Shown here: piece after piece, positions 31,401-42,400 of the stretch
Layout: the number at the start of each line of letters is the position of its first letter
Position numbering within the stretch: position 1 is the first letter of the stretch
Assembly (NCBI GenBank): GCA_023055425.1
Contig: JALGPY010000002.1
Location: 152,344,845 to 152,408,844, forward strand
Source of the DNA: Linanthus parryae
Lineage: Eukaryota; Streptophyta; Magnoliopsida; Ericales; Polemoniaceae
Reading direction: 5' to 3'
Length of the DNA: 64,000 nt
Program-made: the position numbers and the translations under genes
The notes under the pieces: generated by a model
What the model was told of the DNA's origin: nothing
Seen by the model: the letters and a program-made list of their open reading frames with translations, nothing else
Database searches by the model: none

Positions 31401-34110
31401 CTGTCGAGGAAGAAGGGGCACAACCCGTTGGTCAGACTTCACCATTAGTCTCACATGCCGAGGAACAACGCGCAGAATTGCCTAATGCCGAGGCACAACC
31501 TGTTAGTGAATGTCCCGATCTACCAGTTGCACCGATCAGTGTTTCATTTCCTGATGAACCAAGCATCGACCAGTGCTGGTGGCATTCCTACTTCACTCGG
31601 GTCCCTAAGAGCATGGTCGAGCCTCCTACCGCCACCGCCAAAGAAAAGGCCAGACGGCTTTCTATTTTTAGCCAGTAAGAGATCAATATTTTACAATTTT
31701 CCTTTTATTTAGCTCTTATTAGTATCGTATCATCTGTGTAATTTAACTTCATTTTTGTTTACAGAAAGGTATTGGTTAACATCAGTGGTGGCGACAAGAT
31801 AACGTGCTCACACGCGTACGAGTATTCACGCGATGAGTGGATGACAGACTCGGTAAGTTTTTATTTAACTTGCATTTTTTTGTAATTTGTCGACAATTTT
31901 CTAAGTTGTAAATGCTTGCAGACGATGATGTGCATGACGGCCATTCTGACGGCTGAAGAGAAGAAACATGATCGGAAAATTTGTTATGCACCAATAAATA
32001 TTTTCGGAGTATATGATCAAGAGTTACCATTTTACCTAGACCACGAATATCTTCCTGCTTCTATATCTGAGCTCTCCATGGTAATCATATTCTAGTAACT
32101 TCATATTTTAGTTCGTATTGTAATCATATTCTAATACTTCGTATTTTATGTTGCTTTTCAGATTGCACTCCCAATATGCATCCGGGATCATCACTACTAT
32201 CTGCTTGTGGTGAGCTTAGAACACAAGGGTGTTTTCGTATTTGACTCATCCGATAAGTATATGGAGAGGCGGGTGGAACATAAAGTGAAGTTAATTCACG
32301 ATAGCCTTTGCGCCCATTATAAAGTCGCTTACAAGGAGGACATAATGACATGGAAACCAAAATATGTGTGGTCCGAGATTCCGCACCAGAAAAACGGGTT
32401 TGTGAACTACACTTAATTTTAGTTGCAATTCATTTTTTTACATTATTTTCTTATCTATTTGTGAATTATTTTTGTTGTAGGCATGACTGTGGATTCTATG
32501 TGTGTTTCTTCTTGAAGCACCTCAGAACACTCGTTCCGAACTTCTCTGTGAAATACGAAGTGAACGGGTGGTACTTCAGAATCTGGGTGGCACACTTTAT
32601 TGGGACTCACGAGTTAAACTCGTGCTTGGATGCCGTCACCAACGAGGTACACACATACAAAAAAACTGCTAAAGCTCAAGATAGGCTGTTAAGTGTTTAT
32701 CACGATGTTCCCTGCATCAAGGAAGTAGGGCCCTCCATGTCACAGGTACTATTGGCGGTGAATCATTGCTTTCTCTAATTTCGTGATGTTATATTTTCGA
32801 CTGTACAAATTTTCTTAATTCTTCAGGATGGATCAGGAAACGAGGAAATAGAGTTTCACGGCGACATCGATGGGATAAACGAGGAAACAGAGTTGGCCCA
32901 AGATGAGATCTCGGATGAAGAGTTGGATGAAGGGGTGACGGATGAACCAGAAGAGCAGTCTCGCTGGGATAGGCTACATGTTTTAACCCCTTTCACTACG
33001 GACGGGCAGAATCCATTTTTTGAAGTAGGCGAGCACAAGGAAAAAGAAGAGTGCTGGACCCCTCTGTCTATGTACACTGAAATGGTGCCCGTGCATGAAT
33101 TAGACTACCTGCAACCAATGGAAGGCGGTCGATATCTGCTTCGAAACCGTGCAAAGATCCCTTGGGAGAAGACGCCGTACGCCAAATTATATAACCCGTC
33201 TATCGATATCTTTGCGAACCATATGAAGCCTGGATTCTCCGTGGCCGACATGCGTAAGCAAGACCCCAAGTTGCATCGGTGTTTTGACATCTGGCTTAAT
33301 GACGAAGATACACTTTACCCATATTTGGATTGTGGGATAAAGACAAGATCTCGGCCATTCTTCCGTTACATAATGGAAGTAGGAAAACTTTTCTGGTGGG
33401 ACCATGTAGACGAATGCACGTATACCCAGAGGCTTAATTACTCAAAAAAGTTTGGTGCTCCAAGGACGCACACGGTTATTACGGATGAGGATTGGTTCAA
33501 AGCTTTTCAAGTAGATTATGATTTTGAAACCCTGAAGAAGAAGACTTCTGAATACTTTAGAGGTAACAAGCCTATGAGGGGTTCCAAGGGATCGCTTGCG
33601 AGGAGGTGGTTCATGCCTTGGAGGACTAAGCGGCTAGTGAAGGGATTTCAACAGTGGATTCTGGTTTACATAGACGTGTTCGAGAAGGGACGGATTTGTG
33701 TGAAGGTGTACGATCCAATGAGGTATTCGGGGCGTAGTAATTGGGACTTGGATCGACTGTGCACAAATTTTCCGAGATTGCTGCAGGAGTTTGGGGAAGA
33801 TGAAGTTGCTAAGCGGGCCAAGTTTTGCCCGAAGGTCCTTAAGGTATTCAAATTGCCGAAGATTAAGGAGCCGAGATACCAATGTGATCTCCCAAGCTGC
33901 AGTGCGTTGTATATGTTGCGCATGATCGAGAAGGTCATCGAGGATCCCACAATTAGAGGAGAGTTTCAATCATACCAAGGGGACCAGAAGCTTATAAGGA
34001 AAGAATATGCGGTGGCAATATGGAAGACTTTTTTTAGATTCATCACTGTAGACACATATGGCAATAGAATAGACCCGCCAGGAGAACCAATTTGGTATCC
34101 TTACGTGTAG
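28461..34110 (+). CDS. MULE-borne DUF1985 / Ulp1-like cysteine protease, 8 exons, one premature stop
   Basis: Exons read from the sequence: 28461-28637, 29473-30240, 30323-31674, 31765-31852, 31922-32080, 32162-32397, 32481-32745 and 32827-34110. All introns are GT-AG and the total of 4,329 nt is divisible by three. Residues about 60-320 resemble DUF1985 (FGTFPLRFSLQEFVLCSGLN). A Lys/Gln/Pro-rich linker (430-560) and a methionine-rich coiled coil (575-650) follow. The Ulp1 (C48) domain keeps His (DHHYYLLVV, about 858), Asp (FVFDSS, 876), Gln (924) and Cys (GHDCGFYVC, 930). The last 400 residues look like a second, degenerate protease domain. An in-frame TGA at 31076-31078 (codon 567) cuts the protein before the protease. 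Ulp1 enzymes remove SUMO-like modifiers; a role in transposition is unproven. Confidence 0.83.
28936..29174. repeat. 239-bp near-perfect palindrome in Ulp1 intron 1
   Basis: The two arms of about 120 bp meet at CAAAA/TTTTG (centre 29054/29055), with one mismatch and a one-base indel. Arms contain the CAGAAGCCCAGGGGCGCA unit seen in the other MULE repeat blocks. Further partial units extend to about 28805 and 29345. Its transcript would form a long hairpin within the intron. Confidence 0.92.
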
Positions 34111-34289
34111 TTGTATTCATGACTGATTATTCCATCTTTTGTAATTGACGTGATCAATGAAATTTTTTTGTCATTATAGTTGATTTGTTTTTTTGTGATC
34201 AATGAAACAACCGATTCGAGCAATGAAACAAATTATTAAAACAAATATTACAAGCACTGCCTAAAAAAACTTTACTAAATAACACAATA

Positions 34290-34735
34290 GCATGGGGCGT
34301 ATAAGTTGTGGTCAGGGCGTCTAAAACCTCATGTTTTGGGGCATACAGACTACGCTGTATGCGCCCCAGCTGGGAAACAAGGCTAATTTTTCACCCAGAA
34401 GCCCAGGGGCGCATACAGGGGTGCGCAGGAACTGCCTAGGCACCCCTGTATGCGCCCCTGGGCTTCTGGGTGAAAAATTTTCAACCAGAAGCCCAGGGGC
34501 GGATACAGGGGCACAACCCCTGTATGCGCCCCTGGGCTTCTGGGTGAAAAATTTTTCACCCAGAAGCCCAGGGGCGTATACAGGAGCTTCTAGGAACCGC
34601 CTAGGCACCCCTGTATGCGCCCCTGGGCTTCTGGGTGAAAAATTTGCCTTGCTTCCCAGCTGGGGGGTGCCTATACCCTAATTCGGGCTTTTAGGAACCG
34701 CCTAGGCACCCCTGTATACGCCCCTATGGCTCCAT
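34290..34735. repeat. Hairpin repeat block between convergent MULE genes
   Basis: Alternating forward and inverted copies of a unit containing AGAAGCCCAGGGGCGCATAC and TGCCTAGGCGGTTCCTAG, lying between the Ulp1 stop (34110) and the transposase stop (34968). Open frames here are by-products of the repeat. Confidence 0.9.
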
Positions 34736-34967
34736 ATTCAATTTGTTTGACTTTTTGGTCATATTTTGACATTACATTGCCGAAACAAGTGGCATGACTT
34801 AGGATGAACTGAATAGTTGACTATAGTTTGACCACAACACCGACCGTTTACTTTTTTAGTGGACTACATTAAACTAGATAAGATTACAACCACCAAAACC
34901 AACTTCAAAAGACTTAAATATTACATCCGCAACTACTGAACTTGCATTAATCAATAAGCAACAAGTT

Positions 34968-37706
34968 TCAATCATGTGTAATTAGCCGGTCATCCTCCCT
35001 CGTGGGGCATGTCTTCACGTTATGGCCTTCCTTATTACATCGAGAGCACTTGTGCTTCCTAGTACCATACCTACGTTTTTCTCCTTCAGACGGTATCCTG
35101 GTTGTATGTGGTGCTCCACGTTTCACTACCTTCACTGGTGGAACAGTGATAATGTTGCTTATCTCCGGTGGGATCCGACGTGTATCCCAGTCTATACGAT
35201 CAGAAATAACCTCAATTTTCCCGGCGTAAGCTCTCTTGTAGAAGTCCGCATTGTAGGTGCTGCTCGTGAAATTGTACATGACAAGCCCGTCTGAAGGAGG
35301 CAACCCTTCTTCCATCCCCATATGAGGATTTTGTTTTCTAAGTATTGGAGCGCACGCACAAGCGTGGACACACGGTTGCCAGTCCAACTGGAACTTGCCG
35401 CAATCGCAAACCCAGTACCCCTCCGAGAAGTACACTTTGGCAGTGCCATGGTTCCTACCTGTTACACGGAACTCAAGTGCATCCAGCTGTGTGACGTGTA
35501 GCATTTTTGCGTCGTTAAGATTCTTCTGCATGATTGCCTCGCGCTCTGGGGTCAACTTTGTGTTCCAAGTGCCAGTTTCGGTCCGCCTATCGTAAAACCA
35601 CTGAGACATTTGTCTGAGCGCAAACGAACAGTACGAGAGCACGCAATGATATCTCGCATCCTTTAACATTGAGTTCATAGATTCTGCGTGATTGGAAGAG
35701 AACATGTCAAATCTAGTGTTGACCGGGAACGCCCGACTCCATTTCTCGGGAGGACATTTTTCCATAAGGTATTCTGCGATTGACAAACTCTCATTATTTG
35801 GGAAATTACGTTTCGCAGGGTGCTCCACTGCCAATGTGTGAAAAAAACTGCGACATTTATCTATAGTGTCGGCCTCCGCAGCATTCCAGAAGAGATTCAC
35901 CCACTTTCCGGGGCCATACAACTTTATCAAGTTCATCTTGATGTGCCACCAGCAGTGCACATGTTGTGCATTTGGGTACTCTGTCGCGACTGCGTGTTTA
36001 ATGGCCTGATGCCTGTCGGAAAGAAATGTGAGATACTTGTCGTTCGGGACGAAAAGCCTCAGCTGCTGAAGGAACCACCCCCAGGCCTCATTGCACTCGG
36101 TTTCAATTATGCCCCATGCAATTGGATAACACTGCCTCCTTCCATCGACCATTGTCGCAACTACGACCTGCAATGGCTCGTTCTTCATGTGACCGGCATC
36201 GATGACCACTAGTGGTCGCATGAAGTTGATTCCATCCAGCTGAGCTTTTATACCCATGAAACAGTACTTGAATCTGCTTTCTTCGTCGCGCTCTATCTTC
36301 GTGTAGGACCCAGGGTTCAAAGACTCCAACATGTAGAAGAATGCAGGGAGTTGTTGGTACTGTTCTTCTCGGCTACCGTGAATGATCTGGAACGCCCTCT
36401 GCCTAGACTGGTAGCATATCCATTTAGTGACGGAGCACTTGAAGGCAAGTTGCACGTACGCGACGATGTCATGTCTGCTAGGGCGAGGCTGCCCGTTCCA
36501 ATATCGATCAATCATTCCATAGGCGATGTCATCGACATTCACGTTCGCATGCTTGAAATTTGTGGTGATCGCGGAACAAGTGTGGATGTTTTTGTATCGC
36601 TTAACCGTGTAAAATCTCTCTTGTTTCCCTTTATAAGCAGCCATGTACCACTGACAATGAGGATCGCGACATTTGAGAACGACCCTTGTGCTCTCTGTCT
36701 TTACACTTGTCCATTGCCCCCCTTGTTGAGTTGCAGGACCCCGTAGGATATTCTTGATTTCCTTTGCTGATTCAAACAAATCATCAAGCTTTAACGTAGA
36801 TCCATCGGGCCTGCTGTTACTGGCAACGGCGTCGGCTTCAATCGCAAGTGTGGGATGATGCTGTAAACCTGTGGCCCAAGGACCCCTGTTAACCGGTACA
36901 TCGTCGTCCGTTGTGTCATCTCCACTTGATGGCCCGTGCGGGTCAGCGTTCGGATCTTCGTTCAAGTCGGGATTCTCCGACAAACTTCCACCCTCGTAAC
37001 TAGGACCACCGACATTAGTGTCAAACAATCTTTCCAATGCTGTTGCATCCTGACATGTGTTGTTCGCCACCAAGACCGCTGTTTCGTTAAAACCGGCCTC
37101 CCAGGTTGGGCATTCATGTTCCCAACCCCCGAAATTCGTGTCAAGCGGTCCTTCCAACGCTGCTGCATCCTGAAATGTGTTGTTCGCCACCAAGACCGCT
37201 GTTTCGTTAAAACCGGCCTCCCAGGTTGGGCCTTCATGTTCCTGACTATCATCAGTAAGTAACGCACGAAGCTCCGAATTTCCCCTGCGAGGATTCATCT
37301 TCTGCAAATACTGTCCCCCAGCTGCAACCGAGCCGTCATTGTCGTACTTGGAAAACATGGGAACGATCTCCTTTGGTTCATATGTCTCAAATATTAACAA
37401 AACATCGTCTTCGTCGATGATTTCTGATGGCTCATACTGCTCCATCCCTTGTCGCATGTAACTTAACTCTATGAATGGAGCTAGGTGCTTGTCCAATCCC
37501 ATTCTCGAAGCAACTCGTTCCTTCAGACTATGGAGTGTGGGAATTTCCTCCTGTTTCAGCACCATCGTCTTCGATTTGTAGTTCACCCCGCGTGCGTAGA
37601 AAAATTTTCCATTGACGAGCTCCCAAACTCCATTCCACATGAGTTGCACAGTGATTTTCCCCATTCCTGCAGATAACAGAAAAGTCAATAATGTCACAAC
37701 GGTCAA
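34968..37706 (-). CDS. MULE transposase (MuDR-like, with SWIM and CCHC zinc fingers)
   Basis: Uninterrupted frame of about 912 codons. The N-terminal third is acidic and variable, with a tandemly duplicated segment (GFNETAVLVANNT appears twice). The transposase core carries VVIDAGHMKNEPL (first Asp), TFLSDRHQAIKHAV (second Asp) with AQHVHCWWHIKMNL after it, and conserved Glu candidates downstream (NHAESMNSML). A SWIM finger (CDCGKFQLDWQPCVHACA) follows near residue 760, and a CCHC knuckle (CSRCNKEGHNVKTC) near the C-terminus. The likely start is the ATG of MGKITVQLMW at about 37664; the open codons before it include a possible splice acceptor. Length and domains match full MULE transposases, so it may be functional. 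It would act in the nucleus on the element's own TIRs. Confidence 0.93.
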   Translation of the reverse strand: MTVVTLLTFLLSAGMGKITVQLMWNGVWELVNGKFFYARGVNYKSKTMVLKQEEIPTLHSLKERVASRMGLDKHLAPFIELSYMRQGMEQYEPSEIIDEDDVLLIFETYEPKEIVPMFSKYDNDGSVAAGGQYLQKMNPRRGNSELRALLTDDSQEHEGPTWEAGFNETAVLVANNTFQDAAALEGPLDTNFGGWEHECPTWEAGFNETAVLVANNTCQDATALERLFDTNVGGPSYEGGSLSENPDLNEDPNADPHGPSSGDDTTDDDVPVNRGPWATGLQHHPTLAIEADAVASNSRPDGSTLKLDDLFESAKEIKNILRGPATQQGGQWTSVKTESTRVVLKCRDPHCQWYMAAYKGKQERFYTVKRYKNIHTCSAITTNFKHANVNVDDIAYGMIDRYWNGQPRPSRHDIVAYVQLAFKCSVTKWICYQSRQRAFQIIHGSREEQYQQLPAFFYMLESLNPGSYTKIERDEESRFKYCFMGIKAQLDGINFMRPLVVIDAGHMKNEPLQVVVATMVDGRRQCYPIAWGIIETECNEAWGWFLQQLRLFVPNDKYLTFLSDRHQAIKHAVATEYPNAQHVHCWWHIKMNLIKLYGPGKWVNLFWNAAEADTIDKCRSFFHTLAVEHPAKRNFPNNESLSIAEYLMEKCPPEKWSRAFPVNTRFDMFSSNHAESMNSMLKDARYHCVLSYCSFALRQMSQWFYDRRTETGTWNTKLTPEREAIMQKNLNDAKMLHVTQLDALEFRVTGRNHGTAKVYFSEGYWVCDCGKFQLDWQPCVHACACAPILRKQNPHMGMEEGLPPSDGLVMYNFTSSTYNADFYKRAYAGKIEVISDRIDWDTRRIPPEISNIITVPPVKVVKRGAPHTTRIPSEGEKRRYGTRKHKCSRCNKEGHNVKTCPTREDDRLITHD

Positions 37707-37740
37707 CTAAGAAGTCACAAGTCAACACCAAAAAGTCAAT

Positions 37741-38410
37741 AACCCCCCAGGGCGCCTAAGTGTATGCCCAGGGCGTCTGAAACAATACACGGGCGTATAC
37801 ATCACCCCCCAGGGCGCCTAAGTGTATGCCCGAATTAGGGTATAGAGGCGCCCCCCAGCTGGGAAGCAAGGCAAATTTTTCACCCAGAAGCCCAGGGGCG
37901 CATACAGGGGTGCCTAGGCGGTTCCTAGAAGCCCCTGTATACGCCCCTGGGCTTCAGTTTTCACCCAGAAGCCCAGGGGCGCATACAGGGGTGCCTAGGC
38001 GGTTCCTAGAAGCCCCTGTATGCGCCCCTGGGCTTCTAGGTGAAAAATTTTTCACCCAGAAGCCCAGGGGCGCATACAGGGGTGCCTAGGCAGTTCCTAG
38101 AAGCCACTGTATACGCCCCTGGGCTTCTGGTTGAAAAATTTTTCACCCAGAAGCCCAGGGCCGCATACAGGGGTGCCTAGGCAATTCCTAGAACCCCTGT
38201 ATACGCCCCTGGGATTTTTCACCCAGAAGCCCAGGGGCGCATACAGGGGTGCCTAGGCAGTTCCTAGAAGCCCCTGTATACGCCCTTGGGCTTCTGGTTG
38301 AAAAATTTTTCACCCAGAAGCCCAGGGGTGCATACAGGGGTGCCTAGGCAGTTCCTAGAAGCCCCTGTATGCGCCCCTGGGCTTCTGGGTGAAAAATTAG
38401 CCTTGGTTCC
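37741..38410. repeat. Hairpin repeat block upstream of the MULE transposase
   Basis: About six tandem hairpin units of roughly 85-90 bp, each with CAGAAGCCCAGGGGCGCATA, a GTGCCTAGGC centre and the inverted arm ending in TGGGCTTCTGG, joined by GAAAAATTTTTCACC. It sits right upstream of the transposase start, in the promoter/5'UTR position. Confidence 0.92.
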
Positions 38411-39106
38411 GGACGCCCTCTGTATGCCCAAGCTCAAAATGGAACTTAAATCGATCGTATTGGGGCTTCTTGTAGGGCTTCCAAAGACCTTCGCAATATC
38501 CTCAAGGTGAATCTCATACTATTTTCAGAACATCTCCGAAAATGTTGAAAAATGAATATACGAATTTTTTCAAAATACTACTTTTTAAATGAAAAGATGA
38601 AACGAAGGGATACTAAGGTTGATAAACTTACTCTTGTTTCCGACGGATTCGAAGTCTTCAAACGAACGAACTTTGTTTTTGTTTTGAAACCCAACAATGG
38701 AGGTTTTGGAATAGACTAGAGAGAGAAACAACAACTTTTGGGTGTCAAAATTGATGAACTGAGGTACATTTTAAGGTTTGACATCTTAGGTAGTTGAATT
38801 TAATTTTCTAGTTGAACAAGGTTGTTGAGTGAATTTAATTTTCTAGGGTGAGGGAGATGTTGTTGTTGTTGTTGTTGTTGAATGAAGAGAGAGAGAGAGA
38901 GAGTAGTGCATGCATGCAAATTTGGAGAAAAAATTCAGCAAATAAATATTTGGGTAGGACCCCCTCTTGCCACATGGAAAACCTTAAAAAAACAAAGAGA
39001 GACCCACCATGGAGAAAATGTTAAAAAAATCAAATGGGACCCACTAACTATAACAAACCAAAAGTTAACTTATGATTATTAGTTGGTGGGTACTTCCCAC
39101 CAACTT
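38411..39106. other. MULE right subterminal region
   Basis: No coding sequence. It contains (TTG)n at about 38859-38880 and (GA)n at 38887-38903. It may hold the distal part of the transposase promoter. Confidence 0.5.
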
Positions 39107-39167
39107 TTTGAACTTATGGTTAATATGCACCACAAAGGTGCATATTGGTTTTTTACCAAAATTCCCC
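39107..39167 (-). repeat. MULE right TIR
   Basis: Imperfect inverted partner of 28092-28152. Followed at 39168-39176 by the duplicated GTAAATCGA. Confidence 0.75.
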
Positions 39168-39176
39168 GTAAATCGA

Positions 39177-39650
39177 TTCTCATTCTTTCAGTAATATCAA
39201 CCCCATATGCTTTGGTTCAATTCATTTATACGGTGAATTGCTAATTGAATAGATATACTATAGTATTGAAGATTTTGTTCTTAGTTGGCTTCTTCATCAG
39301 TGCATATTGTGAAGAATCAATTCGACCTATGCATAAAGGATTTTAGACTGGAGAACATGTATGTAAGTCTGATTCTTGTAAATTTGTGTTTTAAGGCTGC
39401 ATTTGGAAAGACTTTAAGTTTGGCTTTTATTTTGGAGTTCTCTTGTGAGTTGGAGATGATACAGAGGTAACTCTATGATGTTCAAAAGATACTCTCACAT
39501 TTTGTCATTCTTGTGAAGCTTACATAGACAAGAACTTGACTAGTCCTTTGTTTGAATAGCTTTAAGCTTATTTGCATTTTGACTTCTCTCATTCAGTCTT
39601 GTATCATTTTTTTGTACTTAATGGATGGGACTGACTTATATTGTAAACAG
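39177..39650. other. Captured intron-like DNA
   Basis: AT-rich sequence, continuous with 28082 before the MULE insertion. It ends in an AACAG splice acceptor before the ALAD exon. No exon was recognised in it, though some may be present. Confidence 0.4.
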
Positions 39651-39911
39651 GTATGCAAGTTCATTTTATGGTCCATTTCATGAAGCACTGGAATCAAACT
39701 TCGATTTGGGGACCAGAAAACGTAAGCTGGTCTTTAAAAGTTCTTGATAGAGTTCACTCTCTTCCTTTTTACGGGGTATTATATTCTTCCCAGTTTTAAC
39801 TTTTGCATTGCTTTGGTTACAAAATTTATCAGATGAACCCAGCCAACTGTAGCGAGGCATTGGTTGAGCCTCGTGCAGATGAAGCTGAAGGTGCTGATAT
39901 CCTTCTGGTTG
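39651..39911 (+). pseudogene. Delta-aminolevulinic acid dehydratase (ALAD/HEMB) gene fragment, two exons with intron
   Basis: Exon 39651-39721 encodes YASSFYGPFHEALESNFDLG, and exon 39833-39911 encodes MNPANCSEALVEPRADEAEG then ADILLV. These match consecutive parts of plant ALAD, which condenses two aminolevulinates to porphobilinogen in plastid tetrapyrrole synthesis. GT-AG borders flank the exons, so genomic DNA was taken. Only about 50 of the roughly 400 residues are present, the usual YRE is CSE, and the active-site lysines lie in missing exons. Non-functional. Confidence 0.85.
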
Positions 39912-40861
39912 GTAGTTATATCTTTTTGAATCTTTAACCATCCAGTTAGATTTGGAACCTCATGGGGAAATAAATAAAGTTAGTTTTATGAAAAGGAGAA
40001 AATAAATTATGTAGTCAAATAATAGTGGTGGTAATATTCATACCAGTGGTGCTGTAAGTTCAAATGATGTTGAGTGTTGTAACTATAGATGAATCAACTG
40101 CAGAGATGTGATTTTGGTGCGTAAGAACTACAGTTGTAGAATAAAGAATGTTGTAATAGTGGGATATCTTTACTGAATTCTTAAATAGAATTTTAATACA
40201 GTTTATGGGAATTGAGTTGCAGCTAATTTCTATTATTTTTGCAGGTTCAGGTTAGTCTTGGTGGGATATCCAGTTCTGAGATTTCTGTTAAATTCTTCAC
40301 ATAGTATCTTCAGAACTGCTCATATTCTGTGGTTAGTCCTCACCGTATTTCACTCTTACTTTACTCAAAGTCATGTCCAATTGTGTTCTTGTAGTTGATA
40401 GTAGTCATTATTATGGTAAAACACAGGGGTAGGTTATACCAAAATTGAAGGTTAGTCCTCACCTTGTTGTAGGTTCTAGAAGCTAATTGAAGTAGCTGTG
40501 CTATTCTCTGGCTGGGAGTGTTATTCTACAATAGCTCATCAATCAAATTAAGTTTGTTGCCACGTCATAATAGTAGAGCTAGCAAGCTAGTTTATGTTCT
40601 TTTTGTTGTGTTTGATTTATGATTCTCCTCTTATTAGGAATTTGGCTAGATTTAATCATGGTTTTGTGTTGTTTCTGATGACCGCTGCTCTTTGTTGATG
40701 TTATAATCTGAATTCACCACCACTGTTTAAAATTAATCAACTACAGGAAGAAAATGAGGCTATTTTATGGGCATTATATCTTTATTTATAGGACTTTATG
40801 CTCTAGAGTCTGTTGTTTGTTTTCCTAGCTCATATTATGTTCCTCTTGAACTCGTTTGCAG
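39912..40861. other. Captured intron-like DNA between ALAD and PWI fragments
   Basis: AT-rich, no coding sequence recognised. It ends in a TTTGCAG splice acceptor before the PWI exon. Confidence 0.4.
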
Positions 40862-40987
40862 AATGTGTTGCACGACAGATTAAGACCATGGATTTCGAAG
40901 AATATAACCGAGTTTTTTGGAGCGGAGGAAACCACACTTGTAGAGTACATTATGTCTTTGGGCCAAACTTATGTAGGAGAGTAGCAA
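40862..40987 (+). pseudogene. RBM25-like PWI domain exon fragment
   Basis: After a CAG acceptor the frame reads LRPWISKNITEFFGAEETTL then VEYIMS, matching the start of the PWI domain of plant RBM25-type splicing factors (RPWI..KITEFLGEEE.TLVDYI). It then runs into a TAG. The rest of the domain is absent. A single exon piece, third host gene fragment in this segment. Confidence 0.7.
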
Positions 40988-41110
40988 TCATCTTTTAGTT
41001 ATATGATTGAATGTAATGCCCCTGCTCAACCATCATTTGAATTTGTAATTAGATTGAGACTTTTAGGGAAATTTTAAGTATGCAGCTTAATGTAAATTTT
41101 GGATCTATTT

Positions 41111-42385
41111 TGAAAGGGGAGTATTCAAATGGATATGCAACACATATACTCTAGAAGGTGGGGGGGGGGTGTTGAATAGAGTATGCCAACTTTTTGCAAA
41201 ACTTGTAGAGTTTTTACATCAATTTCAATGGAGTTCAAGGCCTTGAACAAAAATTCAATCCGTTGAAAAGAAATACAGTTTGCAAAGAAACAGACAAGCC
41301 TTTTTCAAGGCCTTGAAAAGAGTTTTAAACCCTTGAAAACAGACAAGTTTGAATGCATCACAAGTAAGTATGTAACTGAAACTGTAAATGCAAGAAACAC
41401 ATGATTTATAGAGTTCAGTCCACTTGGACTTACATCTCTACCTCAGGGATCTTCTTCCTATAGGATTTTCTACTCAATTCTTACCATTCAAAAGCTAAGC
41501 CGTAGATCTCAAGAACAGAGAGTTCCCTTACTCTGTTACAGCTTGTGGTTCTCCCTAACCAATCTAGTACCTGCTCTAGCTAACTGATTAAATAAGAATT
41601 AAATATAGAAGTATTACAGAAATAATCTACCTATAAAGAACAATACAAAAGAACACTAGAGTGTAGAACTGCAGTAGAGAATGCAGTGAACTTCTGTCAG
41701 ATGGATTGTGAGAGTGATGAACTTATTTGATGCTTGTCAATCCAGAATTGTGTCTCTCTTTTTGGCCGTTGAGTGTTGTCTCTTGTTTCTTCAAAATGAG
41801 CTCCATTTATACTGTTTGAAGCTCAACAAATCTTCCAAGATTTTCAGCAACAGCTTCCTATTTTGTAGGCAACAAACTTTAACTCTCTTAATAGCTTCCT
41901 CCAACGGATAGTTGATCATAATATTCAGAGATATTCTTGTGATCTTGTCTTTAAAAAATCTGAGAAGCTGTCATAAATCTTTGATTGATCACATGATCAT
42001 CTTCACTAAGTGTTTTCCTTCGTGCAAAAGCCAGATAAGGAAACAAATCCTGCATATTTAGGAAATAAGATTTCCCTGCAAAACTGAGTCAAACTAATAG
42101 ATTAAAACATGTTAGATATATAAAATAGTTCGTCTTTCATCATCAAATAATAACACATAAAGTACAGGGATGAGAGGGATATAATGAAATCAAAAGAGTT
42201 TAAAGAAACTCCCCCTCAGAATATGTATGCAGTTCAGACAGCTTTAAGGCTTTGAATCCTGGTTCAAGGCCTTGAAAATAGCTCTGCTATTTCAAGCCTG
42301 TGAAACCTGATTCATGGCTTTTAAAAGTGGTTCAAGGCCTTGAAATACCTAAGTATCTCAAGTCCATGAAACATGTGACCTTACA
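41111..42385 (-). repeat. C2 3' LTR
   Basis: 1,275 bp. It shares with the other LTR the poly-G run near 41159-41169, a repeated leader, and several CAAGGCCTTGA palindromes. Confidence 0.93.
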
Positions 42386-42400
42386 ATCTCCCCTTTGATG
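42386..42400 (-). other. C2 polypurine tract
   Basis: On the element strand CATCAAAGGGGAGAT directly precedes the 3' LTR. Confidence 0.8.

Larger units (their letters stand above)
28092..39167. mobile_element. Autonomous-type MULE (11.1 kb) with transposase and Ulp1-like protease gene
   Basis: A perfect 9-bp duplication GTAAATCGA lies at 28083-28091 and 39168-39176. Terminal inverted repeats of about 60 bp are diverged: left GAAGAAATTGGGAAAAAAAC, right (reverse complement) GGGGAATTTTGGTAAAAAAC. Both continue into a shared TTTSTKGGTGCA...TAACCAT block. Inside are a 912-codon MULE transposase (minus) and a convergent multi-exon DUF1985/Ulp1 gene (plus). Hairpin-rich repeats lie in Ulp1 intron 1, between the two gene ends and upstream of the transposase. 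MULEs carrying Ulp1-like genes are known in plants (Kaonashi type). Confidence 0.93.

Noticed and set aside
34321..34681. Open frames rich in PGLLGEK / SPRSPGAHTG repeats on both strands
   Set aside because: They are translations of the MULE hairpin repeats and appear in both orientations and in all three repeat blocks.
39285..39470. Additional captured exon upstream of ALAD
   Set aside because: An open stretch of about 60 codons without recognisable similarity or clear splice borders; left as intron-like DNA.
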